DNA of 64,000 bases, from assembly GCF_003651225.1 (NCBI RefSeq), contig NZ_RCDB01000001.1, positions 248,001 to 312,000 of the forward strand, read 5' to 3'. The translations under genes were made by a program, and so were the position numbers. Shown here piece after piece: positions 33,719 through 41,598 of the stretch (positions are counted from its first letter, which is position 1; every line of letters begins with the position of its first letter). Source of the DNA: Microbacterium telephonicum. GTDB taxonomy: Bacteria > Actinomycetota > Actinomycetes > Actinomycetales > Microbacteriaceae. The notes under the pieces are model-generated. The model worked only from the letters and a program-made list of their open reading frames with translations, was not told the origin of the DNA and did not search any database.

Positions 33719-36007
33719 ATGACTGCACCTTCGTCGCGCCGCGGTCGCGGCGCCGCGCTCGAGTCCGAGCCGGACATCCCCACCGACCCGAGCCTTCCGC
33801 CCGTCTCGCTCACCCCCGAGCAGGATGCGAAGGACACCCGCTGGACCGCGCTGAAGATCGCGGTCTGGATCGTCATCGCACTGCTGGGCGGCGTCGCCTG
33901 GACGATGCTCGCCATCGTCCGCGGCGAGACGGTCAACGCGATCTGGTTCGTGTTCGCCGCGGTGTGCACGTACCTCATCGGCTACCGGTTCTACTCGAAG
34001 GTCATCGAGCGCTACATCACGCGCCCGAACGACAAGCGCGCGACGCCCGCCGAGGTGCGCTCCGACGGCAAGGACTACGTCCCCACCGACCGGCGCGTGC
34101 TCTACGGCCACCACTTCGCCGCGATCGCCGGTGCCGGCCCGCTCGTGGGCCCCGTGCTGGCGGCGCAGATGGGCTACCTGCCGGGCACGATCTGGATCAT
34201 CGTCGGCGTCGTGCTCGCCGGTGCCGTGCAGGACTACACGGTGCTGTTCTTCTCGATGCGCCGTGGCGGGCGCACGATCGGCCAGATGGCCCGGCAGGAG
34301 CTCGGGCGCATCGGCGGCACGGCGGCGATCGTCGCGTCGCTGCTGATCATGCTGATCATCGTCGCGATCCTCGCCCTCGTCGTCGTCAACGCGCTCGGCG
34401 AGAGCCCGTGGGGCGTGTTCTCGGTGTCCATGACCATCCCGATCGCCCTGTTCATGGGCGTGTACCTGCGCTACCTCCGCCCCGGAAAGGTCACCGAGGT
34501 CTCCCTCATCGGCTTCGTGCTGCTGATCGCGGCGATCATCGGCGGCGGCTGGGTCGCCTCCACCGAGTGGGGCTACGCGATCTTCCACCTCGACCGCGAG
34601 GTGATCGCGTGGGGCATCATCGTCTACGGCTTCATCGCCGCGATCCTGCCGGTGTGGCTGCTGCTGGCCCCCCGCGACTACCTGTCGACGTTCATGAAGA
34701 TCGGCGTGATCGTCATGCTCGCCGGGGCGATCGTGCTCGTGCGTCCGGAGATCACCGTGCCGGCGATCACGGTGTTCGGCGAGAACGGCCTGGGGCCGGT
34801 GTTCTCGGGACCGCTGTTCCCGTTCCTGTTCGTGACGATCGCGTGCGGCGCCCTGTCGGGGTTCCATGCGCTCATCGCGTCGGGCACGACCCCGAAGCTC
34901 GTCGAGAAGGAGCGTCAGACGCGCTTCATCGGATACGGCGGCATGCTCATGGAGTCGTTCGTCGCGATCATGGCCCTCGTCGCGGCCCTCTCGATCGACC
35001 AGGGCATCTACTTCGCGATGAACTCCCCTGCCGCCCTCACCGGTGGAACGGTGGAGGGCGCGGTGGCGTTCGTGAACTCCCTGGGGCTCACCGGCGCGCC
35101 GATCACCCCCGACATGCTCACCTCGACGGCCGCCGCCGTCGGCGAGGAATCGGTGGTCTCGCGCACCGGCGGCGCACCGACCCTCGCGCTCGGTCTCGCG
35201 CACATCATGCAGCAGGCCCTCGGCGGCCAGGCGCTGATGGCGTTCTGGTACCACTTCGCGATCATGTTCGAGGCGCTGTTCATCCTCACCGCGGTGGATG
35301 CCGGAACCCGCGTCGCGCGGTTCATGCTGCAGGATTCGATCGGCGCGTGGGTGCCGAAGTTCCGCGACGTGTCGTGGCGGCCGGGTGTGTGGATCTGCAC
35401 CGCGATCATGGTGGCCGGCTGGGGCACGATCCTCATCCTCGGCGTCACCGATCCGCTCGGCGGCATCAACACGTTCTTCCCGCTGTTCGGCATCGCCAAC
35501 CAGCTGTTGGCCGCGATCGCGCTCGCCGTCGTGCTCGCGATCGTCGCCAAGCGCGGCCGCGCCTACGTGAAGTGGCTGTGGATCATCGGGCTGCCGCTGG
35601 CGTTCGCCGCGGTCGTGACGATCACGGCATCCGTCTACAAGATCTTCTCGCCGGTGCCGGCGATCGGATACTGGGCGAACCACTTCAAGTACCGCGCCGC
35701 GCTCGAGTCGGGAGACGAGAGCCTCGGCCCGGTGCCGACCGTGGAGGCGGTCATCCGCAACACGGCCGTGCAGGGGACGCTGTCGATCATCTTCGTCTCC
35801 CTCGCGATCGTCGTGATCATCGCGGCGCTCATCGTGACCGTCAAGGCGATCCGCGCCGGCGGTGGGGACGACACGGAAGACGAGGCGGTGCCCTCGCGCC
35901 GTTACGCCCCGGCCGGATTCCTGCCCACGGCGAGCGAGCGCGAGCTCGAGAAGCAGTGGGAGCCGCTGCTGGCCGAGGAGCGGAAGGATCTCGCCCACCG
36001 TCACTGA
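33719..36007 (+). CDS. cstA: CstA/BtsT-type carbon starvation transporter
   Basis: A 762-residue membrane protein of the CstA family (E. coli CstA and BtsT import pyruvate; CstA is also linked to peptides). Seen: an N-terminal cytoplasmic stretch, AVCTYLIGYRFYSKVIERYI, the signature YGHHFAAIAGAGPLVGPVLA, AQMGYLPGTIWIIVG, SGFHALIASGTTPK, MQQALGGQALMAFWYHF and TDPLGGINTFFPLFGIANQL. Many helices (about 16) are predicted. It is followed by its usual small partner YbdD and by a LytS/LytTR system, the regulator type that controls btsT in E. coli. Direct LytTR-like repeats lie upstream of its promoter. Confidence 0.92.
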   Translation: MTAPSSRRGRGAALESEPDIPTDPSLPPVSLTPEQDAKDTRWTALKIAVWIVIALLGGVAWTMLAIVRGETVNAIWFVFAAVCTYLIGYRFYSKVIERYITRPNDKRATPAEVRSDGKDYVPTDRRVLYGHHFAAIAGAGPLVGPVLAAQMGYLPGTIWIIVGVVLAGAVQDYTVLFFSMRRGGRTIGQMARQELGRIGGTAAIVASLLIMLIIVAILALVVVNALGESPWGVFSVSMTIPIALFMGVYLRYLRPGKVTEVSLIGFVLLIAAIIGGGWVASTEWGYAIFHLDREVIAWGIIVYGFIAAILPVWLLLAPRDYLSTFMKIGVIVMLAGAIVLVRPEITVPAITVFGENGLGPVFSGPLFPFLFVTIACGALSGFHALIASGTTPKLVEKERQTRFIGYGGMLMESFVAIMALVAALSIDQGIYFAMNSPAALTGGTVEGAVAFVNSLGLTGAPITPDMLTSTAAAVGEESVVSRTGGAPTLALGLAHIMQQALGGQALMAFWYHFAIMFEALFILTAVDAGTRVARFMLQDSIGAWVPKFRDVSWRPGVWICTAIMVAGWGTILILGVTDPLGGINTFFPLFGIANQLLAAIALAVVLAIVAKRGRAYVKWLWIIGLPLAFAAVVTITASVYKIFSPVPAIGYWANHFKYRAALESGDESLGPVPTVEAVIRNTAVQGTLSIIFVSLAIVVIIAALIVTVKAIRAGGGDDTEDEAVPSRRYAPAGFLPTASERELEKQWEPLLAEERKDLAHRH

Positions 36008-36021
36008 CGGGCGGCCACCCG

Positions 36022-36333
36022 ATGGACACCGTTCACAACTCCGGAGATCCGACCGTCGAGACGGGCGGGCGCCCTCTGCCGCACCCATTCGGCGGCGATA
36101 CTCCGGAGTTGTGGACGCCCTCGGCCCGCGCCGCGCGTGCCGGTCGCGCGATCGCACGCGCAGCCCATGGTGTCCACTGGTACGTAACGGCGCTGATGGG
36201 CGACAACGCCTATGCGACCTACGTCGCCCATCAGCGCCGCCACCACCCCCACGCACCGGTTCCGACCGTGCGGGAGTTCTGGCGGGCCCGCATGGACGAG
36301 CAGGACCGCAACCCCGGCGCCCGCTGCTGCTGA
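36022..36333 (+). CDS. YbdD/YjiX family protein (DUF466) with N-terminal insert
   Basis: A 103-residue cytosolic partner of CstA-type transporters. The conserved module is residues about 50-103: HWYVTALMGDNAYATYVAHQ, HPHAPVPTVREFWRARMDEQ and the invariant end GARCC. E. coli YbdD and YjiX are about 65 residues. The extra N-terminal 35-40 residues are made almost entirely by the palindromic element (arms read VHNSGD and TPELWT). The ATG at 36022 is 14 bases after the cstA stop; a start further downstream would drop the insert, but none has a good ribosome binding site. Confidence 0.85.
   Translation: MDTVHNSGDPTVETGGRPLPHPFGGDTPELWTPSARAARAGRAIARAAHGVHWYVTALMGDNAYATYVAHQRRHHPHAPVPTVREFWRARMDEQDRNPGARCC
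36037..36110 (+). repeat. Intragenic palindrome-ended element, copy D
   Basis: CACAACTCCGGAG and CTCCGGAGTTGTG form perfect 13-bp inverted ends (36034-36046 and 36101-36113), with core arms at 36037-36045 and 36102-36110. It makes up the 5' part of the ybdD-like gene. Confidence 0.75.
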
Positions 36334-36381
36334 CGGCCGTGCCCGCACCCGCCCCGATATCCGCCACGACCGGCGTCCTCG

Positions 36382-36387
36382 TAGGCT
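36382..36387 (+). promoter_or_regulatory. -10 hexamer of leaderless sensor-kinase message
   Basis: TAGGCT ends six bases before the ATG at 36394, with no ribosome binding site. It gives the two-component genes a promoter separate from cstA. Confidence 0.5.
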
Positions 36388-36393
36388 GACAGC

Positions 36394-37581
36394 ATGACCG
36401 ACGCCGTCGTGCTGGCCGCCGCCCTCGGCGTGGTCGGCGGGGTGGCCCTCACCGCGCTGCTGCTGCTGTCGCGCCGGCTCGCGCGCGGTTCGCGCGACCT
36501 CGGCAGCGACGCCGAGCAGGCCGCGCATCGTGCGCTGCACGAGGCGAGTCTCGCCGCCCCGCACCTGCACGCCGGGCTCGCCGACCCCGACGCGGGCCGC
36601 GCGCTGAAGCACCTGCGGGAGCTGCTGGGCAGCACCGCCGTCGCCCTCGTCGTCGGCGATCAGGTGGTGCTCGACGGGGCGGATGCGGATCTTCGCGGTT
36701 CGGCCGCGCGCGTCGCGGAGCGGGTGACGGCGACCGGCCGCCGCCAGGTGTTCCCGATGCGCGACGGTGCCGACCGCCGCGAGGCCGTCGGCGCACCGAT
36801 CACGGTCGGCGGCGAGGTCGCCGGCGTGCTCGTCGCCTTCGCCGAACCGGTGCGCGCCCCGCTCGTGCGCGCCGCGGGAGAGGTCGCCGACTGGTGCGCG
36901 GCCCAGGTGGCCCTCGGCGAGCTCGACGCCTCGCGCACCGCGCTGGCCGAGGCGCAGCTGCGCGCGCTCCGCGCGCAGATCTCCCCGCACTTCATCTACA
37001 ACGCGCTCACCGCCGTGGCCTCCTTCATCCACACCGACCCGCCGCGCGCCCGCGAGCTCGTGCTCGAGTTCGCCGACTTCACGCGCTACTCCTTCCGCCG
37101 GCAGGGCGAGTTCACGACCGTCGCCGAAGAGCTCGGCAGCATCCACTCCTATCTCGAGCTCGAGCGCGCACGGTTCGGCGAACGGCTCACCGTCGTGCTG
37201 CGCATCGCCCCCGAGACCCTCGCCACGGTGATCCCGTTCCTGTCGGTGCAGCCGCTCGTCGAGAACGCCGTGCGCCACGGTCTCGAGCCGGGGGAGGGTG
37301 GCGGCACCATCCGCATCGAGTCCCGCGACGACGCCACCCACACCGAGATCACGGTCGACGACGACGGCGTCGGCATGGATCCCGAGGCGCTGCAGGAGCT
37401 GCTGACGACGCGCGGCGACGGGGCGCACGTGGGCCTGCGCAACGTCGACACCCGGCTGCGGCAGCTGTACGGGCCTGCGGGCGCTCTGGTCGTCGAGACC
37501 GCCGAGGGCGCCGGTACCCTGGTGCGCATGCGGATCCCGAAGTCGCAGCCGCTGCACGACACCGCGGGGTCCGGGCCGTGA
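36394..37581 (+). CDS. LytS/BtsS-type sensor histidine kinase
   Basis: A 395-residue sensor kinase of the His_kinase (LytS) class. One N-terminal membrane helix (VLAAALGVVGGVALTALLLL) is followed by a GAF-like domain (about 50-185), then the phospho-acceptor motif RAQISPHFIYNALTAVASFI with His199, RYSFRRQGEFTTVAEEL, and the ATPase part with PFLSVQPLVENAVRHGLEP (N box) and VDDDGVGMD (G box). It lacks the multi-helix 5TM-LYT sensor of E. coli BtsS, so it probably senses a cytosolic signal. It overlaps the response-regulator gene by four bases (GTGA). Confidence 0.9.
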   Translation: MTDAVVLAAALGVVGGVALTALLLLSRRLARGSRDLGSDAEQAAHRALHEASLAAPHLHAGLADPDAGRALKHLRELLGSTAVALVVGDQVVLDGADADLRGSAARVAERVTATGRRQVFPMRDGADRREAVGAPITVGGEVAGVLVAFAEPVRAPLVRAAGEVADWCAAQVALGELDASRTALAEAQLRALRAQISPHFIYNALTAVASFIHTDPPRARELVLEFADFTRYSFRRQGEFTTVAEELGSIHSYLELERARFGERLTVVLRIAPETLATVIPFLSVQPLVENAVRHGLEPGEGGGTIRIESRDDATHTEITVDDDGVGMDPEALQELLTTRGDGAHVGLRNVDTRLRQLYGPAGALVVETAEGAGTLVRMRIPKSQPLHDTAGSGP

Positions 37582-38297
37582 TCGACGTCCTCGTCGCCGA
37601 CGACGAGCGTCCCGCCCTGGACGAGCTCGTGCACCTGCTGCGCCAGGACGACCGCGTCGACACCATCCACGCGACCACGTCCGGTCCCGAGGCGCTGCGG
37701 ATGCTGACCGAGCGGCCCGTGGCGATCGCGTTCCTCGACATCCACATGCCGCAGGTCGGCGGCCTCGAGCTGGCACGGGCGCTCCGCTCCCTCGCCGTGC
37801 CGCCCGCGGTCGTCTTCGTCACCGCCGACGACGCCCACGCCGTCGACGCGTTCGACCTGCGCGCGGTCGACTATCTGCTCAAGCCGGTGCGGGTCGAGCG
37901 GCTGCGCCGCGCCGTCGACCGGGCTCTCGAATTGACGGGCGCGGCTCCCGCGGACGCAGACGACGAGGTGCTGCCGGTGACGGTGGGACAGAGCGTGCGG
38001 TTCGTGCGACGCGCCGACGTGCGCTGGGTGCAGGCGCAGGGCGACTACTCCCGGCTGCACCTGGCCGACGGCAGCGGTCATCTCGTGCGGGTGCCGATCT
38101 CGGAACTCGAGCAGCGCTGGACGGATGCCGGCTGGGTGCGCGTGCACCGCTCGTACCTCGTGCACGCGACCGCCGTCACCGAAATGCGACTGACGGGCGC
38201 CGAGCCGACCGTGTCGGTCGGGGCTGTCGCGCTGCCGGTGAGCCGACGGCTCGTCGCGACCGTGCGCGAGGCGCTCGTCGGCGGCGGCGCGCGATGA
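37578..38297 (+). CDS. LytTR-family response regulator (BtsR-like)
   Basis: A 239-residue regulator: receiver domain (about 1-120) with phosphorylation site Asp54 in FLDIHMPQVGG, Asp8/Asp9 in VADDE and Lys in YLLKPVRVERL, then a LytTR DNA-binding domain (about 135-239) with VRWVQAQGDYSRLHL and WVRVHRSYLVH. It starts with GTG inside the kinase stop. LytTR proteins bind paired 9-bp direct repeats; such repeats lie upstream of cstA, making cstA-ybdD its most likely target, with the downstream symporter a second candidate. Confidence 0.92.
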   Translation: MIDVLVADDERPALDELVHLLRQDDRVDTIHATTSGPEALRMLTERPVAIAFLDIHMPQVGGLELARALRSLAVPPAVVFVTADDAHAVDAFDLRAVDYLLKPVRVERLRRAVDRALELTGAAPADADDEVLPVTVGQSVRFVRRADVRWVQAQGDYSRLHLADGSGHLVRVPISELEQRWTDAGWVRVHRSYLVHATAVTEMRLTGAEPTVSVGAVALPVSRRLVATVREALVGGGAR

Positions 38298-38746
38298 CCG
38301 AGCCGCCCGGCGACGGTGAGCCGCTCGGGGGCGGGGACATTCCGGCCGTCGAGCTTCCCGCCGGCGGCGACGCGCCCGACCGGCCGCGCCGCGTGCGCGT
38401 GACCTCGCAGTCGGCGTCGGCGCCGGATGCGGCATCCACCCGCGGGATCGCGCTGCCGGGCTCGTCGGTCGACGATGCCGCCACCGTCTACGCCCGCGCG
38501 TTGCGGCGCAGCCAGCTGCGGCTTGCGCTGGGGACGGTGCTCGGGTTCGTCGTGGTCGTCGTCGCCCTGTCGCTCGGTATCGCGCTGCTGCCCGATCTCG
38601 ACCGCATCGTGCTCGCCGGGATCCCGCTGTCGTGGCTGCTGCACGCCTTCGCGTACTACCCCGTCATCATCGTGTTCGCGCTGCTGTACGTGCGCACCGC
38701 GACCCGCAACGAACGGCGCTTCCGCGCGCTGGAGGACGACGGATGA
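38294..38746 (+). CDS. Small membrane partner of solute symporter (DUF485-like)
   Basis: A 150-residue protein with a Pro/Gly/Asp-rich cytoplasmic N-terminus (about 1-65) and two membrane helices (LRLALGTVLGFVVVVVALSL and LHAFAYYPVIIVFALLYVRT), ending TRNERRFRALEDDG. This two-helix arrangement with the RNE-F end is typical of the small proteins encoded just before actinobacterial cation/acetate symporters. It overlaps both neighbours by four bases (ATGA on each side), so it is translated stoichiometrically with the symporter. A role as accessory subunit is inferred. Confidence 0.75.
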   Translation: MTEPPGDGEPLGGGDIPAVELPAGGDAPDRPRRVRVTSQSASAPDAASTRGIALPGSSVDDAATVYARALRRSQLRLALGTVLGFVVVVVALSLGIALLPDLDRIVLAGIPLSWLLHAFAYYPVIIVFALLYVRTATRNERRFRALEDDG

Positions 38747-40200
38747 ACGCCGTGCTCGACCTCGTCGCCGTCGCGCTCGTGGCCGCCGCGACGGTGCTGA
38801 TCGGCGTGTACGGCCTGCGCGTCTCGCGTACGACGGGCGACTTCTTCGTCGCCTCCCGCACGGTGCGCCCGGTGTGGAACGCGTCCGCGATCAGCGGCGA
38901 GTACCTGTCGGCGGGGACGTTCCTGGGGCTGTCGGGCCTCATCCTGCTCGAGGGGGCGGGGGCGTTCTGGTTCCCGATCGGCTACGCCGCCGGCTACCTG
39001 CTCGTGCTGCTGTTCGTCGCGGCCCCGCTGCGCCGCAGCGGTGCTTACACGATCCCCGACTTCGTCGAGGCACGGCTGGAGTCGCGCGCCGCCCGACGCG
39101 TCACGAGCGCCCTCGTGCTCGTGATCGGCTGGATGTACATCGTGCCGCAGCTGCACGGGGCGGGGATCACCCTCGTGGTGGTCGCGGGCCTGCCGCCGTG
39201 GGCCGGCGCGGTCATCGTCGCGGTGCTGGTGGGGGCGGTCGTCGCCGCCGGCGGCATGCGCGCGATCACGTTCGTGCAGGCGTTCCAGTACTGGCTGAAG
39301 CTCACGGCGCTGCTCGTGCCGGTCGTGCTCATCGCATTCGCTCTCGCCGGCGGTCCGCACGAGATCGATCCGACGCTCGTGTTCCCCGCCGAGGCCGGTC
39401 CCGGCGGCATCGACGCCTACGGGTCGGCGTCGCTGCTGCTCGCGCTGCTGCTGGGGACGATGGGCCTGCCGCATGTGCTCGTCCGGTTCTACACGAGCCC
39501 CACCGGCGTCGCCGCGCGCCGCACGACGGTGCTCGTGGTCGTCATGGTCAGCGCGTTCTACGCCGTCTCGACGGCGATGGGGCTGCTCGCCCGTGCCCTC
39601 GCGCCCGACCTCGCCGCGCCCGGCACCGCCGACACCGTCGCGCTCGTGCTGCCCTCGCGCATCTTCCCCGGACCCGGCGGCGAAGTGCTCACCGCCCTCA
39701 TCGTCGCTGGCGCATTCGCGGCGTTCCTCGCGACCTCGTCGGGGCTCATCGTGTCGCTGGCCGGGGTCGTCAGCCAGGACGTGTTCTCGGGTTCGGTGCG
39801 CTCCTTCCGCCTGTCGGCTGTGCTCTGCACGCTCGTTCCGCTCGGCATCGCGCTCGTCACCGCTCCGGAGGGGTTGGTCGCGAGTGTCGGCGCCGTGTTC
39901 GTGCTCGCCGCCTCGAGCCTGTCGCCGGTCGTGCTGCTGGGCATCTGGTGGCGCGGACTCACGGCCCGCGGAGCCGTCGCCGGCATGGTGACCGGTGCCG
40001 CCGCCTGCGCCGTCGCCCTCGTCGTGCACCTCGCGATCGACGGCGTCGGGTTGGCGGCGCCGCTGCTCGCCCAGCCCGCGGCCTGGACGATCCCCCTCGC
40101 CACCGCCGTCACCGTGGCGGTGTCTCTGCTCGACCGGCGCGGCGCCCCGGTGCGCGTGGACCGCTACCTCGCCCGGCTGCACACGCCCGACCGTCCCTGA
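38743..40200 (+). CDS. Sodium:solute symporter (cation/monocarboxylate type)
   Basis: A 485-residue SSS-family transporter, about 13 helices, related to ActP and MctC monocarboxylate carriers (acetate, pyruvate, propionate). Seen: DFFVASRTVRPVWNASAISG, EYLSAGTFLGLSGLILLEG, GAYTIPDFVEARL, MGLPHVLVRFYTSPTG and FAAFLATSSGLIVSLAGVVS, the last carrying the Na+-site Ser-Ser pair. It is the last gene of the kinase-regulator operon, coupled by ATGA to the small partner. With CstA upstream, the locus holds two different uptake routes for small organic acids under one LytTR system (inference). Confidence 0.9.
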   Translation: MNAVLDLVAVALVAAATVLIGVYGLRVSRTTGDFFVASRTVRPVWNASAISGEYLSAGTFLGLSGLILLEGAGAFWFPIGYAAGYLLVLLFVAAPLRRSGAYTIPDFVEARLESRAARRVTSALVLVIGWMYIVPQLHGAGITLVVVAGLPPWAGAVIVAVLVGAVVAAGGMRAITFVQAFQYWLKLTALLVPVVLIAFALAGGPHEIDPTLVFPAEAGPGGIDAYGSASLLLALLLGTMGLPHVLVRFYTSPTGVAARRTTVLVVVMVSAFYAVSTAMGLLARALAPDLAAPGTADTVALVLPSRIFPGPGGEVLTALIVAGAFAAFLATSSGLIVSLAGVVSQDVFSGSVRSFRLSAVLCTLVPLGIALVTAPEGLVASVGAVFVLAASSLSPVVLLGIWWRGLTARGAVAGMVTGAAACAVALVVHLAIDGVGLAAPLLAQPAAWTIPLATAVTVAVSLLDRRGAPVRVDRYLARLHTPDRP

Positions 40201-40260
40201 TCCCGGTCCCGGACGCCGGCGCCTTCGCCAGGCACGCGGCTCCCGGGACTCCCGAGTGCG

Positions 40261-40343
40261 GTGCACCCGGGAGGGGATGTGCATTCAGGAGGGCTTTTCG
40301 GCCGGATCCACCCTCCTGTACGCATATCTCCTCCCGAGCGCAC
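40261..40343. repeat. Intergenic element with 33-bp imperfect inverted ends
   Basis: Left arm 40261-40293 (starts GTGCACCCGGGAGGGGATGT) and right arm 40311-40343 pair as inverted repeats at about 27 of 33 positions around a 17-base loop. It lies between two same-strand genes and could fold into one long hairpin. The word TGTGCAT-TCAGGA also resembles the arms of the element at 15459-15562. Confidence 0.65.
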
Positions 40344-40405
40344 GCACCCGCGACCCCGATCACCGGATGCTGGCGCCCCGCGCCGCTGCCCGGAAGGATG
40401 GGAGG

Positions 40406-41569
40406 ATGCGTCGCGCCGCCGTCCTCCTCGCCGCTGTGCTCGCACTGGCCGGCTGCGCTGCGAACCCCGCGCCGACACCGACGGCATCCGCATCCGCGAC
40501 GGCCACGCCCACCCCGACTCCGACGCCCACCCCCACCCCCGACCCGGTCGAGGCCCTCACACTCGAGCAGCAGGTGGGGCAGCTGTTCATGGTCGGCACG
40601 ACCGCCGACGCCCCCGATGCGAACGCCGCCGCCGCCGTCACCCAGCGGCACGTGGGCAACATCTTCCTGCGCGGCCGCTCGGCGGCGGGGTCGGCATCCG
40701 TCGCCGGCGTCGTCGGCCAGTTCACCGCGCTCGTCGGTCCCGACACCACGGCGGGCGTGCGGATGTGGGTGGCGACCGATCAGGAAGGCGGCGAGGTGCA
40801 GGTACTGCGCGGCCCCGGCTTCTCCGACATGCCGTACGGCATCCGCCAGGCCGACCTGCCCGACGATCAGCTGCGCGCGCAGGCGCGCACGTGGGGCGGC
40901 GAACTGGCGTCGGCGGGCGTCGACATGAACCTCGCCCCGGTCGCCGACATCGTCACGAGCCACGACACCCGCTTCGACAACCCGCCGATCGGCGCATTCG
41001 GTCGCCAGTACGGCTACGACGCCGCCACCGTCGGCGCGAAAGCCGGTGCGTTCGCGGCCGGGATGCGCGACGCCGGCATCCTCCCCACCTTCAAGCACTT
41101 CCCGGGTCTCGGGCACGTCACCGCCAACACCGACACGACCGCCGACGTCGTCGACGCGACCGTCGTGCGCGGCGGACCCGACATCTCCGTCTACGACGGC
41201 CTCACGGATGCCGGCGCGAGCGTCGTCATGGTCAGCTCCGCGATCTACCGGAACCTCGACCCGTCGGCGCCCGCGGTGTTCTCGCCGACCGTCGTGGGCG
41301 ACATCCTGCGCGGCGACGTCGGCTTCGACGGCGTCGTGATGACCGACGACATCTCCGGCGCCGTCGCCGTGGAGAACGTCGCACCCGCCGACCGCGCCAC
41401 GCGTGCGATCGACGCCGGCGTCGACCTGCTGCTGCTGTCGGCCGACGCCTCGCAGCTGCCGGCCATGTACGACGCCGTGCTCGCGAAAGCCCAGCAGGAC
41501 CCCGCGTTCGCGCAGAAGGTGCAGGCGGCGGCCTCCCGCATCCTGAGCGCGAAGTCCGACCACCCGTAG
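40406..41569 (+). CDS. GH3-family lipoprotein (NagZ-like N-acetylhexosaminidase)
   Basis: A 387-residue glycoside hydrolase family 3 enzyme anchored outside the cell by a lipobox (LALAGC, Cys17) and a Thr/Pro-rich linker (TPTPTPTPTPTPDP). The single TIM-barrel domain has EQQVGQLFMVGT, VATDQEGGEVQVL, the hallmark DAGILPTFKHFPGLGHV, and the Asp pair in VMTDDISGAVAV (Asp314/Asp315) that includes the nucleophile; the KHFPG-H loop provides the acid/base His of NagZ-type enzymes. It probably trims GlcNAc from peptidoglycan or chitin-like sugars. A link with the amino-sugar operon at 18-27 kb is possible but not shown. Confidence 0.88.
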   Translation: MRRAAVLLAAVLALAGCAANPAPTPTASASATATPTPTPTPTPTPDPVEALTLEQQVGQLFMVGTTADAPDANAAAAVTQRHVGNIFLRGRSAAGSASVAGVVGQFTALVGPDTTAGVRMWVATDQEGGEVQVLRGPGFSDMPYGIRQADLPDDQLRAQARTWGGELASAGVDMNLAPVADIVTSHDTRFDNPPIGAFGRQYGYDAATVGAKAGAFAAGMRDAGILPTFKHFPGLGHVTANTDTTADVVDATVVRGGPDISVYDGLTDAGASVVMVSSAIYRNLDPSAPAVFSPTVVGDILRGDVGFDGVVMTDDISGAVAVENVAPADRATRAIDAGVDLLLLSADASQLPAMYDAVLAKAQQDPAFAQKVQAAASRILSAKSDHP

Positions 41570-41586
41570 CCACCCGCGCGGTGCGG

Positions 41587-41592
41587 CAGACT
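41587..41592 (+). promoter_or_regulatory. -10-like hexamer six bases before helicase start
   Basis: CAGACT followed by CGGAGG and GTG. The spacing fits the leaderless pattern, although CGGAGG could also act as a weak ribosome binding site. Confidence 0.35.
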
Positions 41593-41598
41593 CGGAGG

